Source: Clostridia bacterium
Lineage (GTDB): Bacteria; Bacillota; Clostridia; Oscillospirales; CAG-272
DNA length: 39,203 nt
Direction: 5' to 3'
NCBI GenBank assembly: GCA_017504785.1
Contig: JAFVQL010000051.1
Location: 1-39,203 of the forward strand
Position numbers and translations under genes: made by a program. Positions 31,849 to 39,203 of the stretch are shown piece by piece. Below the pieces are notes generated by a model, which saw nothing but the letters and a program-made list of their open reading frames with translations, did not search any database and was not told the origin of the DNA. The first letter of the stretch is position 1, and the number at the start of each line of letters is the position of its first letter.

Positions 31849-32778
31849 ATGGCAGATATATCTATCCGCACGCTGAATGCGGCGCTTTCTCGCGGCGCAC
31901 AAACCGTGCTTGCCGACGAGGCACATTATACGGAGCAGGTCGGTACGGTGGCGCGCCGTATCGTCGAGGATGAGATCAAGGTGCTTTTGCTCGCCGGCCC
32001 CTCGGGCGCGGGCAAGACGACGACCGCCAATCTGATCGCCGACGCCGTGCGCTCGCACGGCTTTGAGTGCCTCGTGGTTTCTCTCGATAATTTTTACCGC
32101 GATCACGCGGATCCCGCGTATCCCCGCCTCGAAAGCGGAGAGCGCGACATGGAGTCTGCACAGGCCTTGCGCCTTGACGAGGTGCGCGCCTGCCTTTCGG
32201 CCATTCTGCGCGGACAAAAATTTTCCATACCGAAATACGATTTTAAGGTGGGACGCGCCACCTCCGAGGCCGAGCACGCGCCGATTTTGCACGGCTGTGT
32301 GATCGTGGAGGGACTGCACGCCCTGAACCCCGCCATTGCCGACCGTTTGTCGGACGGCGGCGTGCTTCGCCTTTTCGTCAGCGTTTCCACGAATATCGTC
32401 GCAGAGGACGGCCACCGCCTGATCTCGGGGCGCAAGATGCGCTTTTTGCGCCGCCTTGTCAGAGACAGTATTTTCCGCGGCGCGGAGGTAGGGCATACGC
32501 TTGCGGTCTGGCAATCGGTGCTGGACGGCGAGGATAAATATCTTTATCCATATAAGGAAAGCGCGGATATTTTCTTTGACACCTTTCACACCTTTGAGCC
32601 GGGCGTGCTGAAGGATATGGCGGCACAAAGGATCGAGGCCTCCGGCATTGACGATCCCTATCTTGCGGTGGTGAAGCGTGCGCTCGCCTGCATTTCGCCC
32701 CTTTCTCCCGCGCTCGTGCCGAAAACCTCTTTGATCCGTGAGTTCATCGGCGGCGGTGTTTACGAGGACCGTTACTGA
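31849..32778 (+). CDS. Uridine-kinase-like P-loop kinase
   Basis: A 309-aa member of the uridine kinase/phosphoribulokinase family. Walker A GPSGAGKTTTANL (about residues 50-62), SLDNFYRDHADP (about 78-89) and VIVEGLHALNP (about 152-162) match the family. Residues 1-40 are an N-terminal extension. Close clostridial relatives are annotated as uridine kinase, phosphorylating uridine or cytidine, but the substrate is not certain. The start is ATG 31849 with AAAAGGAGG. It lies 21 nt after greA and is probably cotranscribed. Confidence 0.85.
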   Translation: MADISIRTLNAALSRGAQTVLADEAHYTEQVGTVARRIVEDEIKVLLLAGPSGAGKTTTANLIADAVRSHGFECLVVSLDNFYRDHADPAYPRLESGERDMESAQALRLDEVRACLSAILRGQKFSIPKYDFKVGRATSEAEHAPILHGCVIVEGLHALNPAIADRLSDGGVLRLFVSVSTNIVAEDGHRLISGRKMRFLRRLVRDSIFRGAEVGHTLAVWQSVLDGEDKYLYPYKESADIFFDTFHTFEPGVLKDMAAQRIEASGIDDPYLAVVKRALACISPLSPALVPKTSLIREFIGGGVYEDRY

Positions 32779-32805
32779 TCTTTTTTCACCGTTTTTTCGC
32801 CTTTT

Positions 32806-32813
32806 CATACAAT
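32806..32813 (+). promoter_or_regulatory. Sigma-E-like -10 element before spoVM
   Basis: CATACAAT matches the mother-cell sigma-E -10 consensus and lies 77 nt upstream of spoVM. No good -35 is visible. SpoVM is sigma-E controlled in Bacillus, which is the reason to note it. A palindromic GCGGCCGCGGCCGC (about 32857-32870) lies between. Confidence 0.35.
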
Positions 32814-32890
32814 GAAAGCGAGGCGCACTCTCTCGGTACGCCGTGCAAATTTTTGCGGCCGCGGCCGCCTAAAGAGAGGAAACAACGGCT

Positions 32891-32989
32891 ATGAAAATCG
32901 TGATCGTTCGATCGCCGAAATTGCTTGCACCCCTGCTGGGGCGGATCTTCGGCGTTAAAAGCAAAAAAAGCGGACAGGGGAAGCGTTAG
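32891..32989 (+). CDS. spoVM: SpoVM-like spore coat anchoring peptide
   Basis: A 32-aa peptide, too short for most gene finders. It reads MKIVIVRSPKLLAPLLGR then IFGVKSKK. Bacillus SpoVM is 26 aa with a similar pattern (MKFYTIKLPKFLGG), with the invariant Pro near position 9 and an amphipathic helix ending in basic residues. Clostridial forms typically begin MKIV. SpoVM sits on the curved outer forespore membrane and anchors SpoIVA to start coat assembly. The ribosome binding site is AGAGGAAA (32873-32880), a little far from the ATG. It has its own terminator. The neighbours are not sporulation genes. Confidence 0.82.
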   Translation: MKIVIVRSPKLLAPLLGRIFGVKSKKSGQGKR

Positions 32990-33008
32990 GCTTCTTCTCC
33001 GAAAACGG

Positions 33009-33054
33009 AAAGCATGAAAGCACAGCTTCGGCTCGTGCCTTCATGCTTTTTTTG
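33009..33054 (+). terminator. Terminator of spoVM
   Basis: AAAGCATGAAAGCAC pairs with GTGCCTTCATGCTTT apart from one internal mismatch, closing an AGCTTCGGCT-type loop, then T7. It begins 20 nt after spoVM. The stretch 33055-33240 has no supportable gene. Confidence 0.9.
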
Positions 33055-33242
33055 TTATGAAGGCATTTTTGGAAATAATTATTTACAAAACAGAAGATTT
33101 TTTGAAGAAAATGCGGGGAAGTGATTGCTTTTTCGGCGCTTTCCCTCTCTCCCTCTTTGGAAGAAACGGGGACGGAGCGTGCGGCGCGCAAACGGCGGTG
33201 AGGGCGAATTTTTGTGAAAAATGAGAAATTTTGCTTTTCCTC

Positions 33243-33271
33243 TTGCAGTTTTAATAAAAATATGTTATAAT
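33243..33271 (+). promoter_or_regulatory. Promoter of the MutS-like/coaW operon
   Basis: TTGCAG (33243-33248), 17 nt, TATAAT (33266-33271). The leader of about 100 nt has no clear regulatory fold. Confidence 0.82.
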
Positions 33272-33375
33272 ATTGTAAAAGTATTTTTATATAACGCGGG
33301 CGACCGCTTAAAGAATAGATAAAATCAAGCGCAAGGGGAGTGCCCGCGACGACTTTTTGCAGGAAGGATGGCCGA

Positions 33376-34983
33376 ATGGAAAACGTTTTTATCAGCCTGC
33401 TCTATCCGTCCAAGGAGACGAGAGAGCTTCATAGAGATGCGGCAAACCGCCCCGCGATTTCGGATAAGGTCTGCGACGCGCTGGGACTTACGGATATGTT
33501 TGCACTCCGTTGCTCCGTGCTTTCGGATTTTTTTACCGAGGATGAGAGCGTTTTGCGGTACCGGCAGAAGACCTTTGCGGATATGCTCGCCGTGAAGGAG
33601 CTGCGCGAAACCCTGGATTCCATTTATCCGATCCTTGCGGATATTCACGAGCTTCGCCACATGGAGAGCGAGTCCGGCCCTGCCGACTCGTATCTTTACA
33701 GCATCACGGAGATCGAGCTTTACGTTTCCTGCATCGACACGCTTGCCAAGGGGCTTGCCCCCGTGCGCGGCCGTCTTTCCGACGGTGCGTTCGCCGCGTT
33801 GACCGACGTGATCTTGGAGCTTTTCGAGTCCGATTATTACAAGGAGCTGAATAAAAAGCTCTCCGCGCTCTCCCAGCGTGTGCATGAGGTAAAGAGCGTG
33901 ACGATCGGCGTGAACCTCGACGCGGGCATGGTGCCCGCCTCCGCAGGCGTCATCTCGGTCAACTCCGAGCCGTTTAAATCCGGCAAGCTTCTCGACAAGA
34001 TCCTTCGCCTTTCCTTCCGCAACGATGCGAGCACCTGTATCGCTGAGCTTACGCCCATCAAAAGAAACGGGCAGAGCGACAATGCGGCCGAGGCAATGAC
34101 GGCGGCGCTGCACGGCGCGATGGAGGATATTTTCCGCTCGTCCGTCAAGGGCTGGCGCTCTATCGTCGGCGAGTACGTATTGGATCATACGGATTTTCTT
34201 TTGCAGCTTCTTCCCGAGATCGAGTTCGTCTGCAAGGCGACGGGCGTTCTGGAACGCCTGCGCTCGCATCCGGGATGCGAGATAACGGTGCCCGATATCC
34301 GCGCAAAGGCGGAAAAGGCGTTCTCCGCCAAAGGGCTTTACAATCCCCGCGTAGCACTCGCGATCGAGGACGAGATGGTCGTGAACGATCTTTCGTTTGA
34401 CGAAGAGGGGCGCATTTTCGTTTTGACCGGACCGAACCGAGGCGGTAAATCGGTGATCACCGTCGCCGCCGGCGCATGCCAGGCTATGCTTCAGCTCGGA
34501 ATGATGGTGCCCGCGTCCTCTGCGGTGCTTTCTCCGGTGAGCGGGATCTTCACGCATTTTCCCGAGGAGGCGGACGATACGATCGATAAGGGGCGCCTTG
34601 GCGAGGAATGTGCAAGACTGCGCGAGATCTTTAACGCCTTGGACGGATACGGCATGGTGCTTTTGGACGAATCGCTTTCTTCCACGGGCGCGTGCGAAGC
34701 GACCTATATTGCCGAGGAGATCCTCTGCGCGCTTGCGGTAAAGGGCGTGCGCGGCATCTTTTCCACGCACCTGCACGATCTCGCATTGGCGACCGCGAGC
34801 ATCAGCGAGCGCTCCCTTTCCATGGGCGGCGGCGCGGTGGATACGCTGGTTGCCGGCATGGAATCGGGCAAGCGGTCTTTCAAGATCCTGCGCGCAAAGC
34901 CGGACGGCAAGTCCTATGCGCGAGACATTGCAAACAAGTACGGACTTTCCTTTGAGAACCTCATGGGAGAGCAGGAAAAATAA
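33376..34983 (+). CDS. MutS-family ATPase (clamp and ATPase domains only)
   Basis: A 535-aa protein with the MutS ATPase domain at the C-terminus: Walker A TGPNRGGKSV (about residues 357-366), the signature around DDTIDKGRLGEE, Walker B VLLDESLSS (about 428-436) and STHLHDLAL (about 461-469). The N-terminal 340 residues are helical, like the MutS lever/clamp region, but there is no mismatch-recognition domain and no Smr nuclease tail as in MutS2. Mismatch repair by the usual route is therefore unlikely; the role is unknown. The start is ATG 33376 with AGGAAGGA upstream. coaW follows after 44 nt. Confidence 0.85.
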   Translation: MENVFISLLYPSKETRELHRDAANRPAISDKVCDALGLTDMFALRCSVLSDFFTEDESVLRYRQKTFADMLAVKELRETLDSIYPILADIHELRHMESESGPADSYLYSITEIELYVSCIDTLAKGLAPVRGRLSDGAFAALTDVILELFESDYYKELNKKLSALSQRVHEVKSVTIGVNLDAGMVPASAGVISVNSEPFKSGKLLDKILRLSFRNDASTCIAELTPIKRNGQSDNAAEAMTAALHGAMEDIFRSSVKGWRSIVGEYVLDHTDFLLQLLPEIEFVCKATGVLERLRSHPGCEITVPDIRAKAEKAFSAKGLYNPRVALAIEDEMVVNDLSFDEEGRIFVLTGPNRGGKSVITVAAGACQAMLQLGMMVPASSAVLSPVSGIFTHFPEEADDTIDKGRLGEECARLREIFNALDGYGMVLLDESLSSTGACEATYIAEEILCALAVKGVRGIFSTHLHDLALATASISERSLSMGGGAVDTLVAGMESGKRSFKILRAKPDGKSYARDIANKYGLSFENLMGEQEK

Positions 34984-35027
34984 GAGGCCTTTTCCGCTTT
35001 TTGCGGGCGTAGGCCGTAAGGAGAAAA

Positions 35028-35867
35028 ATGGGAGTCGTTATTGGAATCGACGTGGGCGGAAGCACCACAAAGATCGTAGGCTTTAAAGAAGAAAACGGCG
35101 AAAAGAAAGCGCTTATGCCGCTTTTCGTCAGCGCGAACGATCCGATCACCTCGGTGTACGGCGCGTTCGGAAAATTTACGCATGAAAACGGACTGTCCTT
35201 AAAGGACATCGACAAGGTGATGATGACCGGCGTGGGTGCCACCTTCGTTACCAAGGATCTGTACGACCTTCCGTGCAGTCACGTATCCGAGTTTGACAGC
35301 ATCGGCCTTGGAGGCATGTATCTTTCGGGGCTTTCGGAATGCTTGGTCGTCAGCCTCGGAACGGGCACGGCGATCGTGCACGCATCCAAGGAAAAAGGAA
35401 TCTGCTATCTTGGCGGAACGGGCGTCGGCGGCGGCACGCTGATGGGGCTTTCGAAGCTGCTTTTGAAGGCGGATAATATCGATCACATCGTAGAGATGGC
35501 CGATGAGGGCGCACTTTCCAATATAGACCTTTGCATCGGCGATATTGCCGCGCAGAGAAGCATGGGGCGTATGCCCGCGGATCTGACGGCGTCGAACTTC
35601 GGCAACGTATCGGATCTTGCAACGAAGAGCGATATTGCCAGAGGCATTCTGAATCTCGTGTTCGAGACCGTCGGTATGGTGGCGATCTTTGCCGCGCGAT
35701 CCCGCGGCGTGCGCGACGTCGTTCTTACAGGCAACCTGACACAGCTTGCCTTCTGCCGACAGAAGGCAGAGTATTTCAACGGCCTCGAGGAGGCGTACGG
35801 CGTGCATTTTCTGATTCCCGATCTGGCGCAGTTTTCCACTGTGATCGGAACGGCTCTGCAGGGATAA
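35028..35867 (+). CDS. coaW: Type II pantothenate kinase
   Basis: A 279-aa enzyme that phosphorylates pantothenate in the first step of coenzyme A synthesis. The actin/hexokinase-fold phosphate motif VIGIDVGGSTTKIVGF is at residues 4-19. SLGTGTAIV (about 108-116), GGTGVGGGTLMGLSKLL (about 125-141) and VVLTGNLTQL (about 229-238) match the type II (staphylococcal/eukaryotic-like) family, which is insensitive to CoA feedback in staphylococci. The start has AAGGAG directly upstream. It is probably cotranscribed with the MutS-like gene. Confidence 0.92.
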   Translation: MGVVIGIDVGGSTTKIVGFKEENGEKKALMPLFVSANDPITSVYGAFGKFTHENGLSLKDIDKVMMTGVGATFVTKDLYDLPCSHVSEFDSIGLGGMYLSGLSECLVVSLGTGTAIVHASKEKGICYLGGTGVGGGTLMGLSKLLLKADNIDHIVEMADEGALSNIDLCIGDIAAQRSMGRMPADLTASNFGNVSDLATKSDIARGILNLVFETVGMVAIFAARSRGVRDVVLTGNLTQLAFCRQKAEYFNGLEEAYGVHFLIPDLAQFSTVIGTALQG

Positions 35868-35943
35868 GACCTGCGGGCGGCACACCGAATTCTTAAGCTT
35901 TTAAATTTTGCATCATATAGATCTTCAATTGGGGGAATTTGCA

Positions 35944-38900
35944 ATGGCAGAAAACAAAAAGGCCCTTGCCATCGAAACGGCAAACGCAAATGGCAATGCG
36001 GCAATCACGGAGCGCTTGGACGACGTAGCCGAGCGCATGGCCGAGGCGCAGAAGGCGACCGATGCTGTCGCCAAGGAACAAAAGCAGCGTCTCGCAGAGC
36101 AGGAGCAGAGTGCTGAAAAGCTCCAGAAGGAAGAAGCCGAAAGACTTGCACAAGTGCAGGAAGAGGCGAAGAGCGTGGCAGACCGCCGCGCCGCGGTCCT
36201 GGATTACACGGAGAACTACCGTGAGAATCAGAAGAAGGAGAAGGCGGCACGTGCCACGGTTTCCAAGGCAAAGCAGAAGCGCCTTGCGGAAGAGGCCGAG
36301 GCGAAGGCGAAGGCCGAAAGAGAAGCCGAAGAGGCCCTGCAGCGCGAGCGTGAAGAGCTGATGGCGCGCCGTGCGAGAAGCTCTGCGCTTCTGAAAAAGA
36401 CAGAAAATGAAAGCGAGACGGAAGCACCCGCGGCAAAGCCTGCGGCGGCCCGCCCCGTAGAGAGAGCTATGCCCAAGCGCGAGAGCGCGCCCGCGGCAAA
36501 GCCCATAGGAAAGCCCGAGGTGCCCGCGGAGAAGGAAATTCCCGCGCCGCAGCCCGAGATCGCGAAAGATGAAGCCCCCGCCATTTCAGAAGTCGATCCC
36601 GCACCTGCAGAGCAGGTGCAGAGTGCCCCTGCCAAGGATGATGCCGCATTTGCGGAAGAGGCACCCCTTTTTGCACCCGAAGCACCGGCCGAGGAAGCCG
36701 TTGCTATCAATAATAATGAAGCAGAGAAGAGCACGGCGCCCGCGTCGAATGCACAGCCTCTCGATATCACCGACAAGGCGGCGATCGCCAAGAAGGTGGA
36801 TGAGGACATTCAGCGCATCGTCGCAGAGGATGCGGCGCGCGCGGCGGCACTGGAAGAGGAGATGCTCAAGGCGCGCATTGCAGGCATGATGCCCGCGCAC
36901 CTGATTCCCGATTCGCTTCGTCTGTTTGCGCCCGATGCACCGGAGAAAAAGCCTGCCGAGCCCGCTGCCGAGCCCGCTGCCGTGCCCGCTGCCGTGCGCT
37001 CTATCTCCGATACCCCTGCTGCGACCTTGGACGGGGATCTGGACGGCGCAATGCAAAGGCTCGAGGATGCCGTTGCCGCCGCAGAGAGAAGCAGTGCGGC
37101 AAGACTTGCCGCCGCGCTTCGCCGCGTTGAGGATATGGCCGCGCGCGCAGAAGAGACCGCGGACCGCCTTGAAAAGGGTGCACCCGAGGATACTGCACCC
37201 GCAGAGGGCGAAAAATCTCTTGAGGAGCTTGCCGAGGACGCTGTTTCCAACGAAGGCTACGACGGCGAGGTGCTTCCCGCGGCACCGACCGAGCCGCCCT
37301 TTACGAACAAGGAGCTTCGCCGCTACCTGAAGACCACGAAAGCCGATATCGAGCAAAAGAAGCAGGAGCTTTTCGAGATCAGAAAAGAGCCCGGCGAGAA
37401 TAATCGTGAGCTGGCAGAGCGCCGTCTTGAGCAAGAGGCCGCCATTCTCGGCACGCAGTTCGGTGCAATGGCGTTGCTCTCTTCCAAGGGCCATGACAAA
37501 GAGGCGCAGCGCTTTGCAAAGGATGCAGAGAAGGGCGTTCAGCAGTATAACAAGGACGTAGATAAATACAACAAACGCGCCGAGGAGAAGCTCGAAAAGC
37601 TGCCCGCGGACATCGTTTCTCAAATTTTAACTGACAGGAGGCTGCCGGAAAACGTCCCTTTTGGTTCAACGACCACTGAGTTAAATTCGGATGCATCGGA
37701 TTACGCAGTGGTCGGGGGCATGCTTTCTGAAGGCGGACAGTTCCAAGCCGCTCCGTTTGAACCCGCACCGTCTGAGTCCGGCGCCTTTGCAGAAGCGCCT
37801 GAAAAAGCATTGAACCGTGAGGAGAGCAAAGCTCTTCGCAAGGAAATGCAAAAGGAGATGCTCCTGCATGCAATGATGTGGAGCCCCGAGGCCAAAAAGA
37901 AGGTTAAGAATGCGACAAAGGCGGATGCCGACCGCACCGAGGAGCAGCTTGCTCTTGAAGCCGAGGCAAAGACGAAGAAAGATCCGAAACAGCAAAAAAC
38001 AAAGCGTGATCTGAAGCGCGAGGAGAAGAATCTTGAGCGCCAAAAATACATGCTTGCCGAATACGAGGCGGCACTTGCCGAGGATGGACGTGATCCGCAG
38101 GAATTAAAAAAGGCCGCCGCCGCACAGAAGTATCCCGACAGCGCGGCAAAGGCAGCCCTTTTGATGGGCGCCGCAGACGAAGCTTTCTTAAAAAAGCTCG
38201 CAGACCGCGATGCGTATTACGAAAACCGTTGCGCGATGCTCGATGCCAAGCGCGCCGAGATCGCCGAAGCGAATTACCATAACAGAAACCTGCCGAAAGG
38301 CGTGCGCGAGGAGATCGCCGCCGCCCATCAGCTAAATTTGATTCAGGACGAGATGGATCTTCTCTGCCTGATGAATCGCTATCCCGATGATAAGCGTGCC
38401 ACGAAGTGCATGCAGTCCGGTATTGCGGACATCGAGGAGTATAACCGCCTGGCAGAAAGTCTCAAAGCCGAGGGCAAGCAGCTCGAGACCTTGAGCACGA
38501 TCCTGCCCGCGCAGGCACTTGCACATGGGGAAAATATGCCCCCCGAGGTATGGCAAAGAATTGACCGTGCCATCGCAAGCGGCAGAAAGAGCACCACGCT
38601 TTCCAAGCAGGAGATGCGCGCCGCTTACGCACAGCTCCTTGCCGACGAGGAACTTCGTGCGGCCATCAGAGAAGATGAAAAGAGAGCCTCGAGAACCGAT
38701 GCGAAAGCGCAGACGGGAGATAAGACCCTCGTATCCTCTCGCATGGCATACGGCGAAGAAGATGCCGAGCGCGTAGAAGGCACCAAGCCCGAGATCCCTT
38801 CCGAGGCAGAATCCGAGAAGAAGCAGACGGCTGCACAGCGTTATGCAGAAGCAGCGCTTGCTGCCACCCTTGCGGCAGACGGATATAATGAAAATGGCGA

Positions 38901-39203
38901 GAAGCCGAAGAAGCCCTCGCGCGCCGAGCTGCGTGAGGAGAAAAAGCGCGCCTATGCAGAGGCAGAGCTTGCGGCAGAGTCCAAAGAGGGAACACCCGAG
39001 ACCGCTTCCGAGGCAGAATCCGAGAAGAGACTGGCGGCTCGGCAGGTCCTTGCCGACGAGGAGCTTCGTGCGGCCATTAGAGAAGATGAAAAGAGAGCCT
39101 CGAGAACCGATGCGAAAGCGCAGACGGGAGATAAGACCCTCGTATCCTCTCGCATGGCATACGGCGAAGAAGATGCCGAGCGCGTAGAAGACACCAAGCC
39201 CGA
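35944..39203 (+). CDS. Giant Ala/Glu/Lys-rich coiled-coil protein, 3' end beyond the window
   Basis: A frame open from ATG 35944 to the window edge, at least 1086 residues. RBS GGGGG at 35931-35935. There is no signal peptide and no membrane helix, so it is probably cytoplasmic. Residues about 1-150 form a charged coiled coil, about 155-260 a Pro/Ala/Glu-rich linker, and about 260-640 more coiled coil with AEPAAEPAAVPAAV short repeats. About 650-900 is helical, with DAYYENRCAMLDAKRAEIAE. From about 898 on there is a 137-residue repeat (LADEELRAAIREDEKRASR ... LVSSRMAYGEEDAERVE) seen one and a third times. No enzyme motif is recognised. A structural or scaffold role is possible but inferred only from composition. 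Confidence 0.82.
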   Translation, partial: MAENKKALAIETANANGNAAITERLDDVAERMAEAQKATDAVAKEQKQRLAEQEQSAEKLQKEEAERLAQVQEEAKSVADRRAAVLDYTENYRENQKKEKAARATVSKAKQKRLAEEAEAKAKAEREAEEALQREREELMARRARSSALLKKTENESETEAPAAKPAAARPVERAMPKRESAPAAKPIGKPEVPAEKEIPAPQPEIAKDEAPAISEVDPAPAEQVQSAPAKDDAAFAEEAPLFAPEAPAEEAVAINNNEAEKSTAPASNAQPLDITDKAAIAKKVDEDIQRIVAEDAARAAALEEEMLKARIAGMMPAHLIPDSLRLFAPDAPEKKPAEPAAEPAAVPAAVRSISDTPAATLDGDLDGAMQRLEDAVAAAERSSAARLAAALRRVEDMAARAEETADRLEKGAPEDTAPAEGEKSLEELAEDAVSNEGYDGEVLPAAPTEPPFTNKELRRYLKTTKADIEQKKQELFEIRKEPGENNRELAERRLEQEAAILGTQFGAMALLSSKGHDKEAQRFAKDAEKGVQQYNKDVDKYNKRAEEKLEKLPADIVSQILTDRRLPENVPFGSTTTELNSDASDYAVVGGMLSEGGQFQAAPFEPAPSESGAFAEAPEKALNREESKALRKEMQKEMLLHAMMWSPEAKKKVKNATKADADRTEEQLALEAEAKTKKDPKQQKTKRDLKREEKNLERQKYMLAEYEAALAEDGRDPQELKKAAAAQKYPDSAAKAALLMGAADEAFLKKLADRDAYYENRCAMLDAKRAEIAEANYHNRNLPKGVREEIAAAHQLNLIQDEMDLLCLMNRYPDDKRATKCMQSGIADIEEYNRLAESLKAEGKQLETLSTILPAQALAHGENMPPEVWQRIDRAIASGRKSTTLSKQEMRAAYAQLLADEELRAAIREDEKRASRTDAKAQTGDKTLVSSRMAYGEEDAERVEGTKPEIPSEAESEKKQTAAQRYAEAALAATLAADGYNENGEKPKKPSRAELREEKKRAYAEAELAAESKEGTPETASEAESEKRLAARQVLADEELRAAIREDEKRASRTDAKAQTGDKTLVSSRMAYGEEDAERVEDTKP
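38636..39203. repeat. Near-identical in-frame 411-bp period repeat
   Basis: 38636-38792 and 39047-39203 match over about 157 bp with a handful of differences. The period of 411 bp is 137 codons, so the frame is kept. The second copy is cut by the window end, so more repeats may follow. Confidence 0.9.

Noticed and set aside
33058..33225. A 55-codon frame after spoVM
   Set aside because: It starts right behind the T tail of the spoVM terminator without a ribosome binding site, and no family pattern is seen.

Overview
The window is about 39 kb from the chromosome of a spore-forming, low-to-mid GC Firmicute, most likely an uncultured gut Clostridia lineage. The evidence is a complete spoIIIAA-AH operon, a spoVM gene, consensus sigma-A promoters (TTGACA, 17 nt, TATAAT), strong AGGAGG-type ribosome binding sites, U-tailed intrinsic terminators, and clostridial housekeeping enzymes (type II pantothenate kinase, acetate kinase, Asd). 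The genus cannot be named from the sequence alone.

Layout. (1) 1-1755: an 88-bp direct repeat, a possible short leader peptide, and a stand-alone trpB with its terminator. (2) 2276-11472: one promoter drives two giant secreted proteins, a helical-repeat protein with an embedded LamG-like domain and a heparinase II/III-type polysaccharide lyase. (3) 11473-13270: a repeat-rich spacer, then on the minus strand a 2-keto-3-deoxygluconate kinase and an AbrB/SpoVT-type regulator. The kinase is a plausible last step for the uronates released by the lyase. (4) 13339-17943: spoIIIAA to spoIIIAH, most genes overlapping by 4 bp. (5) 18006-21600: aspartate-semialdehyde dehydrogenase, then three tandem paralogous lipoproteins. 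(6) 21700-23060: a non-coding, hairpin-rich zone around one intact CAU-anticodon tRNA and several broken copies of it. (7) 23122-25314: an AT-rich, foreign-looking block with a membrane protein and a three-gene module of RelE/HigB-like toxin, XRE antitoxin with a C-terminal extension, and SecB-like chaperone. It has the architecture of a toxin-antitoxin-chaperone (TAC) system. (8) 25385-28827: a membrane-anchored metallophosphoesterase, a small HTH protein overlapping an acidic membrane protein, and a YgjV-like membrane protein. (9) 28850-29323: tRNA-Val(GAC) with a damaged copy of its 3' part. (10) 29451-35867: YuiD-type PAP2 protein, acetate kinase, GreA-type factor, uridine-kinase-like protein, spoVM, MutS-like ATPase and pantothenate kinase. 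(11) 35944 to the window end: a very large alanine/glutamate-rich coiled-coil protein, truncated by the window and carrying long near-identical internal repeats.

The most interesting items are the TAC-type module, whose promoter has a perfect palindrome filling the space between the -35 and -10 boxes, and the finding that both tRNA loci carry degenerate tRNA copies whose T arm is split by hairpin-rich inserts. Many long antisense open frames are only the by-product of avoidance of TTA, CTA and TCA codons in the resident genes. The TAC block does not share this avoidance, which supports its recent acquisition.
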